In this document: piece by piece, positions 12,755 to 25,800 of the stretch
Position numbering within the stretch: position 1 is the first letter of the stretch
Layout: every line of letters starts with the position of its first letter
NCBI GenBank assembly: GCA_009760855.2
Contig: WPIO01000023.1
Location: forward strand, 3,848,501 to 3,912,500
Direction: 5' to 3'
Length of the DNA stretch: 64,000 nucleotides
DNA from: Cristatella mucedo
Taxonomy: Eukaryota; Bryozoa; Phylactolaemata; Cristatellidae
Notes under the pieces: model-generated
Databases searched by the model: none
Told to the model about the DNA's origin: nothing
The model's input: the letters and a program-made list of their open reading frames with translations, nothing else
Translations under genes and position numbers: made by a program

Positions 12755-13605
12755 CATAATAACAATAATAATAATAATGCACTCGATAAAGCGCCCTCAG
12801 AGAACTCAATCTCTTTCTAGGCGCTTTACATTTGATGCAAAGAAAAACGCGATTGAATCGTGAGTAATATCATGCTTGATAAACAACATGAACAACGTGT
12901 TAGGGGTGACATGCACAGGGTCAGCATGCAAATGTGGTTAGTGGCAGCATGCACAGTTTCACCACGCATAAGCACATAAAGGACGAATCACAAGCACCCA
13001 CTAAATACTGTCCTAAATAGGTATGTTTTTAGGTTCTTTTTAAATGTGGTCAGGTCAGGGGATGTTCTGACGCAGGTCAGGAGGGAGTTCCAGGCTTTGG
13101 GAGCATACGAACTAAATGCACGGTCTCCAAAGAATTTGAGGTTTGTACGAGTTAGTGGTAAACTATTGGATTCCGAAAAGCAGGTGGTACAATGCTTGGC
13201 CTGGTGGGGAGTAGATCTGAGAGATAGGCTGAAGCCAAAGAATGAAGTGACCTAAAATAAAGCAACAAAATTTTGAAATCGATCCGTTGCTTGACTGGTA
13301 GCCAGTGCAGGTCGGCGAGAAGTGGTATGATGTGGCAACTGCGACGCTCACGACAGACAAGCCTAGCTGCAGAGTTTTGCACAAGCTGTAATCGTCTGAT
13401 TGCACATGCCTGTAGGCCAGTAAGCAGTGAGTTACAGAAATCAAGTCGGGATGTCACAAATGCATGGACCAATTTAGACGTGGTATCCTTATCTAAACAA
13501 GCCCGACTTTTAGCAATGTTGTGTAGCTGAAAGTAGGCAGCTTTGACTGTGGAGCTGATGTGGTGGTCTAACGAGAGGTCACTTTGGATTCAGTGCGACG
13601 GTTGC
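12755..13605 (-). mobile_element. LINE family 1, copy D, 5'-truncated
   Basis: Read on minus, it contains the ORF2 C-terminal region (residue words SRLDFCNSLLTG, LQLVQNSAARLVC and LHWLPVKQRIDFK in one frame), then the 3' UTR, the stem-loop and the (ATT)n tail near 12766-12780. The frame breaks at about 13150. The 5' junction is near 13600. Confidence 0.85.
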
Positions 13606-13890
13606 TGGTTATTTTAAATGTAAGATATATCGGCTTCATTAATTAGAAAGTAATTTTGGAATATATTATTATCTCCGACAAAGGATTAAAATTCACGTGA
13701 TCTATCTTGCGGTTTAAAGGTCAAGGGTGACACTTAAAAATGGAATCGCCATTGCATCTGCATACTTGCATTGGATGCGCTTTTTAGCTGCTAAGTATCT
13801 CTGCTCTTTCTCTTGTCCTGCAGTGCCTAGCATCTTCATATCATTGGGCGTGCAGAAAGAAGGCTAGCCATTCTTACCGGCAAGTAATCG

Positions 13891-16800
13891 ATGGCCACCG
13901 TCGACGAACGTTCTGACGGGTTACCGCCACAGCCGCTGACATCGTCCTCGCATCTAGCTGAGAAAGTCTCCCGTGACTACGCTGGCTACCTTTTAGTGAA
14001 TGCACAAAAAGAGGTACGGGAGCCCCTGTATGTATGCCTGATTATTAGCTACTATTCCGACGTTGTTTGCTTAGTTCCTTGCCTTTTTCTGTCGGCGCTT
14101 GTTATTAACTTGTATATTGTTAAGCCTCTGCTTCATGCATATTTGGAACCCTATGCTGAGAATGTGCAGTGGACTTCATAGCACATATTCCGATGCGATT
14201 TGCGGGACCCTGGTACCAAGTTACGACTACTGACATATTACTTTTGCTGTGGTTGTTACAACTACGTATTCTAACTCTTCTAGCGTGCCTTTCCAATTAA
14301 ATTTTGCGGATAGAGAGAACTTATCTACTGATGCTTCACTTTCTAGTTTCTTTCTAGCCATGTTTCTGCATTTTAAGTGAAAACTTATTTAAGTAACTAG
14401 GCATTTGTATAGCACCTTATGATAACTAGATCTTTTTCTAGGCACTTAAACATATGCTGTAAATGAATGTAAATTTCTTGGTGATCCCAAGCTCAATGGC
14501 ATCGTGCCTAAGCACGCAAAGGACAATTTCATTCTGACATAGTGCGTGCAGCAAGGGTAAGGTGTGTTTTTATCATCTTTTAAATGTCGTCAAATCATTA
14601 AAGTCGATACACTGCTTTATGGGAACCCAGTGTAGGTCATTGAGAAGTGGTGTAATATGGCTGTTTCGGTGTCACGTCAAACAAGCCTAGCTACAGAGAT
14701 TTGTGCCAACTGTAAGCATCTTATTACTCAGGCAAGAAGTAGGGGTTGGTTGAAGCTATCATTATTCCTACATGCCTTTGCTTAAATGCATTTTGGTGGA
14801 AGATTTTATTCACCATAGTTCATAGTAATCAGCTAATTGCTGTCAAAGCAAATTGGGCTTGCACTTAAACACTAAACCTGTTTTTCCTTTGACCGTAATT
14901 GAATGCTTTGGCTTTGCTAGACACTTCTTGGGTCGTATGCTTCCGATTTTTAGTAATGATAATGATTGACGATGATTGCTGCATAGAACATATTTTCAAA
15001 TACCAGCCAACAGAGCTTTACCTGTTCAATACATGCACATACCTATGCCACATACATCACTCTCTCATCATGTCCACCCACTCTGCTGCTGCTGTTGAGT
15101 GTCAGATGGGGATACACGTTTTTTCAAATAATAGTGTTTTCGTCTATGTACGTGGGCATCGGATCTCGGGAGCAGAGTGCACTATCCTCCTGTAAATGTG
15201 AATCGGTATGTTAGCAAAAACCTGTATGTGCCTCTTTAACTTTTATCATTAGACCATCGGCAGTCAGCACTGTTGTTTCTGCTAACCAACTGTAGCCACC
15301 GTTGCTTGCTCTGTGTACAGTGGTCTTTTGGTCGCATGCTACTTTGGTCGGTGCCATTTCTTAATTGAGCATATGTCATTCAGCGCTACAGCCTTGGCTA
15401 CACGACATTGCACGGCAGCTTGGTGTTTGTTTATCGCTAACAAAACAGTCCCAACTCCCATTTTTCTCTGAATGGTATCGAAATAGTGGCTGAATACAGT
15501 TAAACAGGACGCTTCTTTGTGTCCAGCCATCTCCTCCCAATTCAATTGTTGAATGTCTGTATGGCCACTCTGGGCTGCAGCAATGACTGCTCTAGAACTA
15601 TTATGATGAGTCTGACAGCTACTAATGTGTTGATGGTGGTATAAATTCCTGCAACTCGGCCAATACTCAAGAGCGGCTCTCCTATTTGCAAAGAACATGT
15701 ATGGATATCTCCTGTTATAATCCATGCACCCTACTGTGACCTGGCCGTACTGCAGCAAAGCCATCCTCGTGCATCGCTTCTTCGATCACTAGCAGAATAG
15801 CAGCCGAATATGGTGCTGTGGTTATGTAAATGTATAAGGTTGAGGAAAAAGTCTGTGTGCCGTGTTTTTCGGTTATCATTATTGAATTAATTAAATTATT
15901 TAAACAAATTATGATTTAAAACTTGGTGCACGAACTTTTTCCTCAGCCGTATAATTGTATCAGTGCTACAGGGATATCATTTGTTCCTGCCTCATGTAAC
16001 AAGCACAGGTTTTGCTCTATATGTTACATGAGTCATCGTTTATCATTAGAATAATAATAATACAAAGACATTTGTAAAGCACTCAAACAGAACCAAATCC
16101 TTTTCTCGGCACTTTACATATGCTGAAAAGAGAATGGTTAATGATTTTCATGTATTGATTTCTGAGCCTTAATTGCATATACTGGAACTAAAGTAACTAC
16201 AAGATTAACTGTTCCCCTTTTTTCCTCTGCATCCTATGTATTGACGTTAATTACTGTCCGTCTAGGTTTCCTCAAAAGGGATTTCAGTTACCAGCTTTAA
16301 GATGCTGGTAGGGAAACAAACATATTTGATTGCTTGACGAATTTGTCGTGTAACAACCTGAAATTATTGCAAGCTTATTAAGTTTGTCTAGTTATTTTGT
16401 ATGCTATTGATTTGTTATTTTTACATCGAGATGCTGGCCGAAACCACTGGCCTCTTCAACCAGGGGCTTATACCTTTTCTGCGCATAGTGTGCCTGTTAT
16501 TGTTTAGGGTGTGATACAAAAGCAATCTACTTAAAGTAGGTTAGGTATGTAATGACTTGTAATGTATATCTGTCAGTAAATCCACAAAGCCACATGGACT
16601 AACTGGGTGTTAGGAAAGTGTTAGGTGCTGGAGAGTTTTGTATAACGCATTCAAAGCCTAAGCGGCTTTTGATGTTAGTAGAGAGAACTGGAGAGAAAGT
16701 AATGACAAACAGATTGAAGGAGATTTTGGGAGACAGACGTCAAGGTGAAGAAGAGAGAAATGGAGAATCGTGCAGTCTTCACTTATAGCTGACTACTGAT

Positions 16801-19800
16801 CACGAGGCTCTTCAAAGAAGTGGTGATTCCAACTTTTAGGTCGTGTTCAGTTTTGACTGATTAGAAAAAGGTTGTAGGTGCTGTTTGATCTGCCAAGTGA
16901 GATAAATGTCGATTGCAGTCAAGAGACCTTTCCTGATTTGGCCATGCATGCTCAATTCGATTGGGGCTTAGGAAACTGTGAGTTTTACAGTGCCATAATC
17001 CAAGCGCACCAAAGCATTGCATGATGGTGGTCTACTTTATAATTAATACCCTCTCAACCTCTTGCCAACCAAGGGCATACTGTAAATAAATGCAGACCCA
17101 CACCTTTTGTTTGCCCATGGCTGAATATAAATTATTTCGGCAGCAAATGGTTGCATTATCACTGTTGAATTGGGAGACAGTGACAGGCAGTCTGTGGAAT
17201 GGGATGGAGTGTTGTTAAGCACGAGCAATATATGGGGATTAGCCATGTTTCCTTGTCAATGATCTCTGTCCACTGGCTAAGTGTGATTTTTGTCAACTAT
17301 GCCGTCGTGTTGTGTAGAGAGAAAGGACCAAGTTCATCCTCTTCCCACCATTGTGCGATAGAATACTCTGGGCTTTGGTTCGTGGCCAGTAAACATCCAG
17401 TTTATTGATCTCTGTAGTGTTTGTAGCTGGCTCGCCGGCAAACCGATTATTTCCCTGTAGCGACCTTTAGTTGACCGCCTAGCAGTAGTGTAATCCGTAG
17501 TAGTGTAATCCGGGCCGGGTGATAATGTAAGTCCATCTTGTCTATGGTATACACATTGAAAGCTCGGTATTTGGCAATCTGCCTACGAAACATTGAAGAA
17601 ATTCCAGTGGCAAGCCCGACAGATCTGTCCTGTCGTCTTCCAGAGAAATCACTCACCCCTGCAGTGCAACAGCTCTTCAAGCCTTTCTCTTAGCAGTTGC
17701 ACTGCTTTGGGGGGCTCGGAGGATACCTACCTGGTCAGTCATTTGGTGATAGGTGACTTTACTAGTCGAGCACTGCCATGTTTACTGTTGCTTACTCCTG
17801 TTTCTGCATCATCTTTTCCTGCTAGATCGTTCAAATCATTATACCAGATGCTACTGAATGCTTTTTCCCATAATGTAGCTTTTGTTTCACATGTAGTTGC
17901 TGTGTTTACGACACCACATAATTGTGTTATAAGCCCATTATCTTCTCTTAATATTAATGAGACACCGACACCTCTGTGATAGCTTGGTTTGTTCAGTGGT
18001 AATCAAGGCATCTCTGCAAGTCCTGGATTGAACCATAAGCGATGCCTATCCTACAATCCAGCCGTTATGTACCCAAGTGTGGCTTCCTAGAGAGTATTGA
18101 ATGAGATCCCCAGCACCATCAAATGAAATATCTAGCACATCATAATTGTGGTCCTCTAGTGGTTGTATGGGCATCCTGCAGACTGTCTAGCAGGTCGTGC
18201 ACAGCTAAAAAGAAAAAGTTATTTTCCTAGTGCTTCCAGTTCTTGTGCCACAGCGCTCAAGTATTTTTTAAGCGATTGAGCTGCAGTGGGGTTTGTTCTT
18301 CACTTCACCTGAAATAGTAATTTTGTATAAGACTTGATTGAGCCGAGATTGCACTGTACATAAAGTGTACGGTCTGTGCCCATCGAATCGTATTGGAGAT
18401 CAGCTGATTCTTGCTCAGCTTCGAATTCAGGATGAATTTATGTCTAGGCTGCCCAACTTGCAGCAATTCCAATAAGGCATCATTTGCCATGATGGAAGTC
18501 AATGACTGCAATCCTCCTGTAAAATATGGGCTTCCTTTCAGATGGTTTTGATAATTCGACAAGTCTCTTGCTGCCTCCAGGTGCCGATGCCATACCGTTT
18601 GGTGCAGTGCATTAGCTTCTCTGCACTGGCATTAATAATGATAGTAATAATAATAATGCCCTAGATAAAGCGCCCTCAGAGAACTTAGTCTCTCTCTAGG
18701 CACTTTACATTTGCTGCAACGGGAAATGCAATTGAATGGTGAGTAAAATCATGCTTGATAAACAAGTAAAATGAATAACATGGTAAGGGGTGACATGCAC
18801 AGGGTCAGCATGCAAAAGTGGTTAGTGGCAGCATGCACAATGTTAGCACACATAAGCACATAAAGGACGAATCACAGGGACCCACTAAATGCTGTCCTAA
18901 ATAGGTGTGTTTTTAAGTTTTTTTTAAATGTGGTCAGGTCAGGGGATGTTCTGACGCAGGTCGGGAGGGAGTTCAAGGCCTTGGGAGCATACGAACTAAA
19001 TGCACGGTCTCCAAAGGATTTAAGGTTTGTACGAGGTATTTGTAGACTGTTGGATTCCGAAAAGCGTGTGGTACTATGCTTGGCCTGATGGAGGAGTATA
19101 TCTGAGAGATAGGCTGCAGCCAGAGAATGAAGTGACCTAAGAGCGAGCGACAAAATTTTGAAATCGATCCGTTGCTTGACTGGTAGCCAGTGCAGGTCGG
19201 CGAGAGGTGGAGTAATGAGGCAACTGCGACGCTCACGACAGACAAGCCTAGCTGCAGAGTTTTGCACCAGCTGCAATCGCCTGATCGCACATGCTGGTAG
19301 GCCAGTAAGCAGTGAGTTGCAAAAGTCGAGACGAGATGTCACGAATGCATGGACCAACTTAGACGTGGTATCCTTATCTAAACAAGCCCGAATTTCAGCA
19401 ATGTTATGAAGCTGAAAATAGGCGGATTTGACTGTGGAGCTGATATGGTCGTCTAACGAGAGGTCGCTTTGGAATATGACACCTAGATTTCGAGCTGATT
19501 CAACTGGAGATATGCTGGCAGAGCCAATTTTAAGAGTCAACCTTTCCATATTGTGAATCACACTGGGTTTGCCCATAACTAGTAAGTTAGTTTTATCATC
19601 GTTTAGTTTTAGAAAATTTGCTGCCAGCCATGTGCGGATGTCATCAATACATGCAGCAAGTGAGTTTAGAGAATTTGAGGTGCTCGAAGGCTGGGAGGGA
19701 TCAAAGCATAGGTAAAACTGAGTGTCATCCGCATAGAAGTGAAAGCCTAGATTGTGCTTGGCAATCACATCAGCAAGAGGGAGAGTATAAACCGTGAAAA

Positions 19801-22800
19801 GAACCGGACCGAGCACGGAGCCCTGAGGTACCCCATATTTCAGAGGTACCTCAGATGATCTTTGTCCATTCATGTCAATACTCTGGAGTCTCCCACTGAG
19901 ATAGGACCTGAACCACTGCAGAGCAGTGCCAGTGATGCCCAGGCGAGATGAGAGGTGCTCTAGAAAAACTTTGTGATCGATGGTATCAAAAGCTGCCGAA
20001 AGATCGAGCAAAACAGCAGAGACACTCTACCCATGTCTGCATTCCTAAGTAGGTCGTTGTATACCCTAAGCAATGCTGACTCTGTGGAGTGATTAGCTCT
20101 AAAGCCAGACTGGAACTTACTAGCAAGATGTGAGGTTTCGATATATGAGTTCAGCTGGTCCGCCACGACCCGTTCCAGTGTCTTTGATAGGAATGGTAGA
20201 AGGGAGACTGGGCGGTAGTTGCTTAAGTTCTCTTGGTCTAGTGTCGATTTCTTGAGAAGTGGCCTGACTACAGCTTTTTTGAAAGGTGCTGGGACATGAC
20301 CTGAGGCTAGTGACATGTTAATGATGTTAGTTATACATGGCAGCAGCAGATCAATGCAACGTAGGAGCAGGACAGTGTGAATACGGTCCAGATGACTTGT
20401 TGTCTTCTTTGATTGAGATACGAACTTTAGGACTAGATCACTAGTGACCTGCTTAAATGCAGACATTGAAGTTCAGCCAGGAACCGAGGAACAGCATTCT
20501 AGTGGAGATGTCATCGCCGGGATGGATTCCCTGATCTTGTCTATCTTCTGCACAAAGAATCGAGAGAAGCGATCGGCTAGATCATCATTAGGATCATCAG
20601 GTAAGGAGCTAATCTGGGAACGGTTGAGGAGATGGTTTATTGTCGACATCAGCATTTTTGGATTGTGCATCTGTGATTCAACAATGTTTTTATAAAAACT
20701 AGACTTAGCCTTTGCTAGGATCGATTGGTACGACCTACAGTAGTCTTCATATGCCTGTCGATGGACAGTCAGTCCAGATCTTTTGTATGCTTTTTTTCAA
20801 GCTTTCGCTTAGTAGACTTGGCTAGTTTAATGTCTGTGGTAAACCATAGGCCGTCTGGGGGGGCGCACAGTGTGCTTTGTCAGAGGTGCAAACTCGTCAA
20901 GTGTGTCAGCTTATGTCGTGTTGTAGCTATCTACCAATGATGACAGATCGGAGGGAGGACTGAGCAGCAGAGGTGAAGCAGATAATCTAGCACGGACAGC
21001 ATCGATGTCAATGGTCTTGAGGTTTCGCAATTCACAGTTTATTTTAGAGGAGGAGGTGGGCACAGTAGATTGATGACTGTAGATTGTATTATTGTTGTAG
21101 ACTGTAGATTGAATGAGATCTGCATGTGGTCAGATAAGCAGGATTTGGTAATAATTGATGACAAAGTGCAGTTGTATGAGAAAATCTGGTCGAGTGTGTG
21201 ACCCCTGATGTGAGTAGGGCCATGCACATGAGCCACAAGAGACAATGAGTCAGTCAATGCACGAAATTCGGTGCTGAAAGCGTCAGATAAGTTATCAAAG
21301 TGAACGTTGAAATCACCCATAACGAGGAAGGATCGATTTCTTGCACACAGAATCGAAATGAGATCGGAGAAATCTGAGATAAAGGAGGATTTGGTACCTG
21401 GTGGTCGATAGACTACTGCCACTATCGGTAGCTTCTTTTCGGATGAGACCAAGACAATTGATTCAAAAGACTGCTTCGAGGGTACTGCAAATGGCTTGAA
21501 GTTGAATTTCGAGCGCACGATAATCGCAACTTCACCTCGAGTTTTGATTGATCTAGGAGTGTGAAAGAACGAGAAACCAGATGGGGTCGCGTCTTTTATT
21601 GTCTGGCAGTTTATCGATTTTAGCCAAGTTTCAGTTAGGGCGAGCAGGTCGATTAATGCTGCAGAGGTACGTTCTGAGACTCTCTGGATATCTGGGGTTT
21701 CGGATAGTTCTCGGTAGTTACAGGACCATTCAATCCTTTGGCCATGGGGCCACTGCTTTTAGATATGTCAAACAGCCTGTCAGTGGCCTACGAGATGGAG
21801 TTGCGTTATGTAATGCATAGCATGGCTATTGAGATTAAATTGTGGTAGCCTTGCCCTATAGTTACTTCCATAAGTTGTATTGTTTCATTGCAGTCTGCAT
21901 TATCTGGATGCATGACTTTCAGCAGCTGAATGGCCCTGGCAGCGCTTTTGCTCAAGGTCTGGGCAGCCGATGCTACCTTCAGTTTTATGTTCGAATAGCA
22001 CGTCTGTTTGCTACCTTGTTGACTGGTTTTACCCAAGCCTTTTCGTGCACCTTCTGGACCCTATACGCATCATTATGTGACCTCCAGGAGCAGTTAGCTG
22101 ATTGAAAGCCTCCAGCAAGTTTACCTTTAGCATCCGGCATGCATCCAACATGATATAGATCCGGTCTCCTTATTGCCCGATGGAGGAAAGTGGGTTGGTT
22201 CCTTTCCTTATAAAGTCTTGGCTAAAGTTGGTGTCAACCTCTGTTGTGGCCTTACCAATATTGGTTCTCACCTCACCCATATGACAGCAGCTAGAGTGAT
22301 GTCTCATGCAATGAGCTGTGCTTACATTTAGTGCAAATGTGTTCGGCATCACTCTACTGAGACCTGATACCAGATAGTAGGTGGCTGTTGCCCTCTTGTG
22401 GCCAGCAGTTTCGACCTCATAACGACGGCCTCGTGGCTTGTTCTAAGCTACATTCTCCATTGCCAAAGTTTAAGATCTTGCTATGCTTCATTGACTTGCA
22501 TCATAGCTCACCGACTAGTTTAACGTCGTGCTATCAAACATGAGATGGCATGTGAAATGAATGTATCGGACTTTTCTAAGAATTTCTTAATAATAGTAAT
22601 AGTAATAATACCCTTGATAAAGCACCCTCAGAGAACTCAATCTCTTTCTAGATGCATTACATTTGCTGCGAAGGAAACAAGATCGAATGGTGAGGGGTAT
22701 CATGCTTGATAAACAACATGAATAGCATGGTTAGGGGTGACATGCACAGGGTCAGCATGCAAGTGTGGTTAGTGGCAGCATGCAACAGTGTCAGCATTGC

Positions 22801-25800
22801 ATAAGTACATAAAGGACGAATCGCAGGGACTCACTAAATGCTGTCATAAATAGATGTGTTTTAGTTTTTTTAATGTGGACAAGTCAGGAGATGTCGTGAC
22901 GCAAGTCGGGAGTGAGTTCCAGGCTTTGAGAGCATACGAACTAAATGCAAGGTCTCCAAAGGATTTGAGGTTTGTATGAGGTATAGGTAAACAGTTAGAT
23001 TCCGAAAAGTGGGTGGTACGATGCTTAGCCTGATGGGAGAGTAGATCTGATAGGTTGGCTGGAGCCAAATAATGAAGGGACCTAAAAGTGAGCAACAAAA
23101 CCTTGAAATTGATACGTTGCTTGGCTGGTAGCCAGTGCAGGTCGGCAAGATCTGCGACACTCACGACAGACAAGCCTAGCTGCAGAGTTGTGTACCAGCT
23201 GAAGGCGCCTGATTGCACATGCCGGTAGGCCAGCAAGCAGTGAGTTACAGAAGTCAAGACGGGATGTCACAAATGCATGGATCAATTTAGATGTGGTATC
23301 CCTGTCTAAACAAGCCCGAATTTTAGCAATGTTATGTAGCTGGAAGTAGGCAGACTTATGCCCAGCTAGCTCCATTCACCAAAGCATTGATTGTGGAGCT
23401 AATGTGGTCGTCTAACGAAAGGTCGCTTTGGAACATGACACCTAGATTTCGTGCAGATTCAACAGGAGATATTCTGGCAGAACCGAGTTTGAGTGTTAGC
23501 CTTTCCAATTTCTGAATCACACTTGGTTTGCCCATAACTAGCAAGTTAATTTTATTATCATTCAACTTATGAAAATTTGCTGCCATCCATGTGTGGATGT
23601 CATCAATACATGCAGCAAGGCAGTTGAGAGAATTCGACCTGCTGGATGGCTGGGAGGGATCAAAGCAAAGGTACAACTGAATGTCATCCGCATCGAAGTG
23701 AAAGCCTAGATTGTGCTTGGCAATCACATCGGCTTGGGGGAGAGTGTAAACCGTGAAAAGAACCAGACCAAGCACAGAGCCCTGAGGTACCTCATATTTC
23801 AGAGGTACCTCAGGTGATCTTTGTCCATTCACATCAATACTCTGGAGTCTCCCACTAAGATAGGACCTGAACCATTGCAGAGAAGTGCCAGTGATGCCCA
23901 GGCGAGATGAGAGGCGCTCAAGAAGGATTTGGTGATCGATAGTATCAAAAGCTGCCGAAAGATCAAGTAAAACAAGCAATCTCTACCCATGTCTGCATTT
24001 CTAAGTAGGTCGTTGTACACCCGAAGCAATGCTGATTCTTTCCGATGACATCAAGAACAGCTGCATTTATGCCCAGCTAGCTCCATTCACCAAAGCACAA
24101 CATTTACATGCTGGCATTCACTTGACACTGCAGAAGGCCAAATTTCCGTAGGCATGCAGAGCATCGACCTTCATGCTTTCCTGCCCAAGGTCTTCGGCTG
24201 AGAGAAGTACTGGATACATGTTACACGACAATAACATGCATAATTCTCGTAGTCCTTGGTTTATTAGGATAATCATGGCAGTAACTTGTGTTTAAGAGCA
24301 ATATTGTTGCTTGAGGCATGCAAGGTGCTGATCATCATGCCTGCACACCTCCCCAGTGCCCGTTGTCAAAACCTAAACTCCCTCCATAACTGATGACAGG
24401 CTGGTGCCACCATCTTCGGTGAGTTTCACGATGTAAATCCGTCTGGAAATTCTTATACCAGTTACCTTTCTGCATAGCACCCAAGAGTTTGTAGTAGTGT
24501 TGCACCTTACGGTATGCAAAAGTGGATTGGCCATCCACAAGAAGCTGCTTTGGCCGAGTACTTCCTAACCATCTGCTCGAAGATGTCAACCCGATATTTT
24601 GTCGTCATTATATGTCATCGACTCTGGCAAATGGTTTCAGTTACTGCCTGCTGTCACGGAGCTGTGTAAAGAGCCGAGTACCGCCGCATTTTTTACATCT
24701 GTCGTGCTCGAGCAGCGATGCTGCAGGTAACTCGGCTGCCATGTCCTTTACTGAATACGGCAGCTCACACGGGGCATCGGCCGCCATTGTACCCAGCAAG
24801 TGAAGCTTCTCTTTCGGCATTCTTTTGCCAGGCTCGGTGAGGTAAAAATAAAAAAAAAAGCTGGCACATTACTTACGGTCAGTCCCAAAGTGTGGTTGAA
24901 CGAGCCGCAGCACCCCATTCTCTGGCAAACTCAGGTTTGCTGGCCTCGGTTCGTCTTCTCCCAGATACAAGAAGCCGGTGCAGCAGGTATTTAATCTCTA
25001 CGTCAACTGCCAGCCAGAATTTGAGCGCAGATTTAGTCGCCATAAATTGTGTCCAGCGACTTCAAGCCTTACGTTTGCTACAAATCTGTCCCACATTTTT
25101 TAAGTCAGTGCCAACAGATCTGATTGTACTCGGCTTGCCCTTGTAAATCTGACATCCAGCCCCAGGTACTTCATGATCTCTATAAACTTGTAAAGGTTTG
25201 CTGGTAGAAGGGCAATTCCCAGCTTACTGACCACAATCCCTTCAAGGACTGTACTTTTGCACCACTGGCTCTGCATGCATGTAGCACTGCTGTGAAAGCT
25301 TCGATTGCCCGGCGGCAGTCATATCTGCCCTCTATCCTGCGTGTCGACTGGCGGGCTTGATCTTTCATCTTTTGGAAGTGCCCTAGTACACTTGAGCCCA
25401 ACTGCTTGCATCCTGCACTGCAAAGCAGGGTGATAGCTTCTAATGCTCGTCTTTGTCTATAGGAATCTCTATAGACGTCTCCATAGGAATTAGGCTGTTG
25501 AATCAGCTGACCTTATGCATGGTGGGTGTTGATACTGCCCTTTGATTGGCGAGAAGTGGGGCTGGGGGAGGTGGCATGTGGCTGAGCAAAGCTTTATCGC
25601 CTGGCCTTGGTAAGTGGCTTGCACCTAATGAGGTGCTGATTAGATAAGCCTTCATATTGCCAGATTGAACGACATGATCTGATTGTGACCCTTAGAATTC
25701 TCTGCGTGTGAATTGGTACTAGCAGCTGTATCTCTGGATGCAAATATTGATCGATCCTTGTTCTGCGTCACTTTTGCTATGCAGGGCAGAGGCTGAGATA

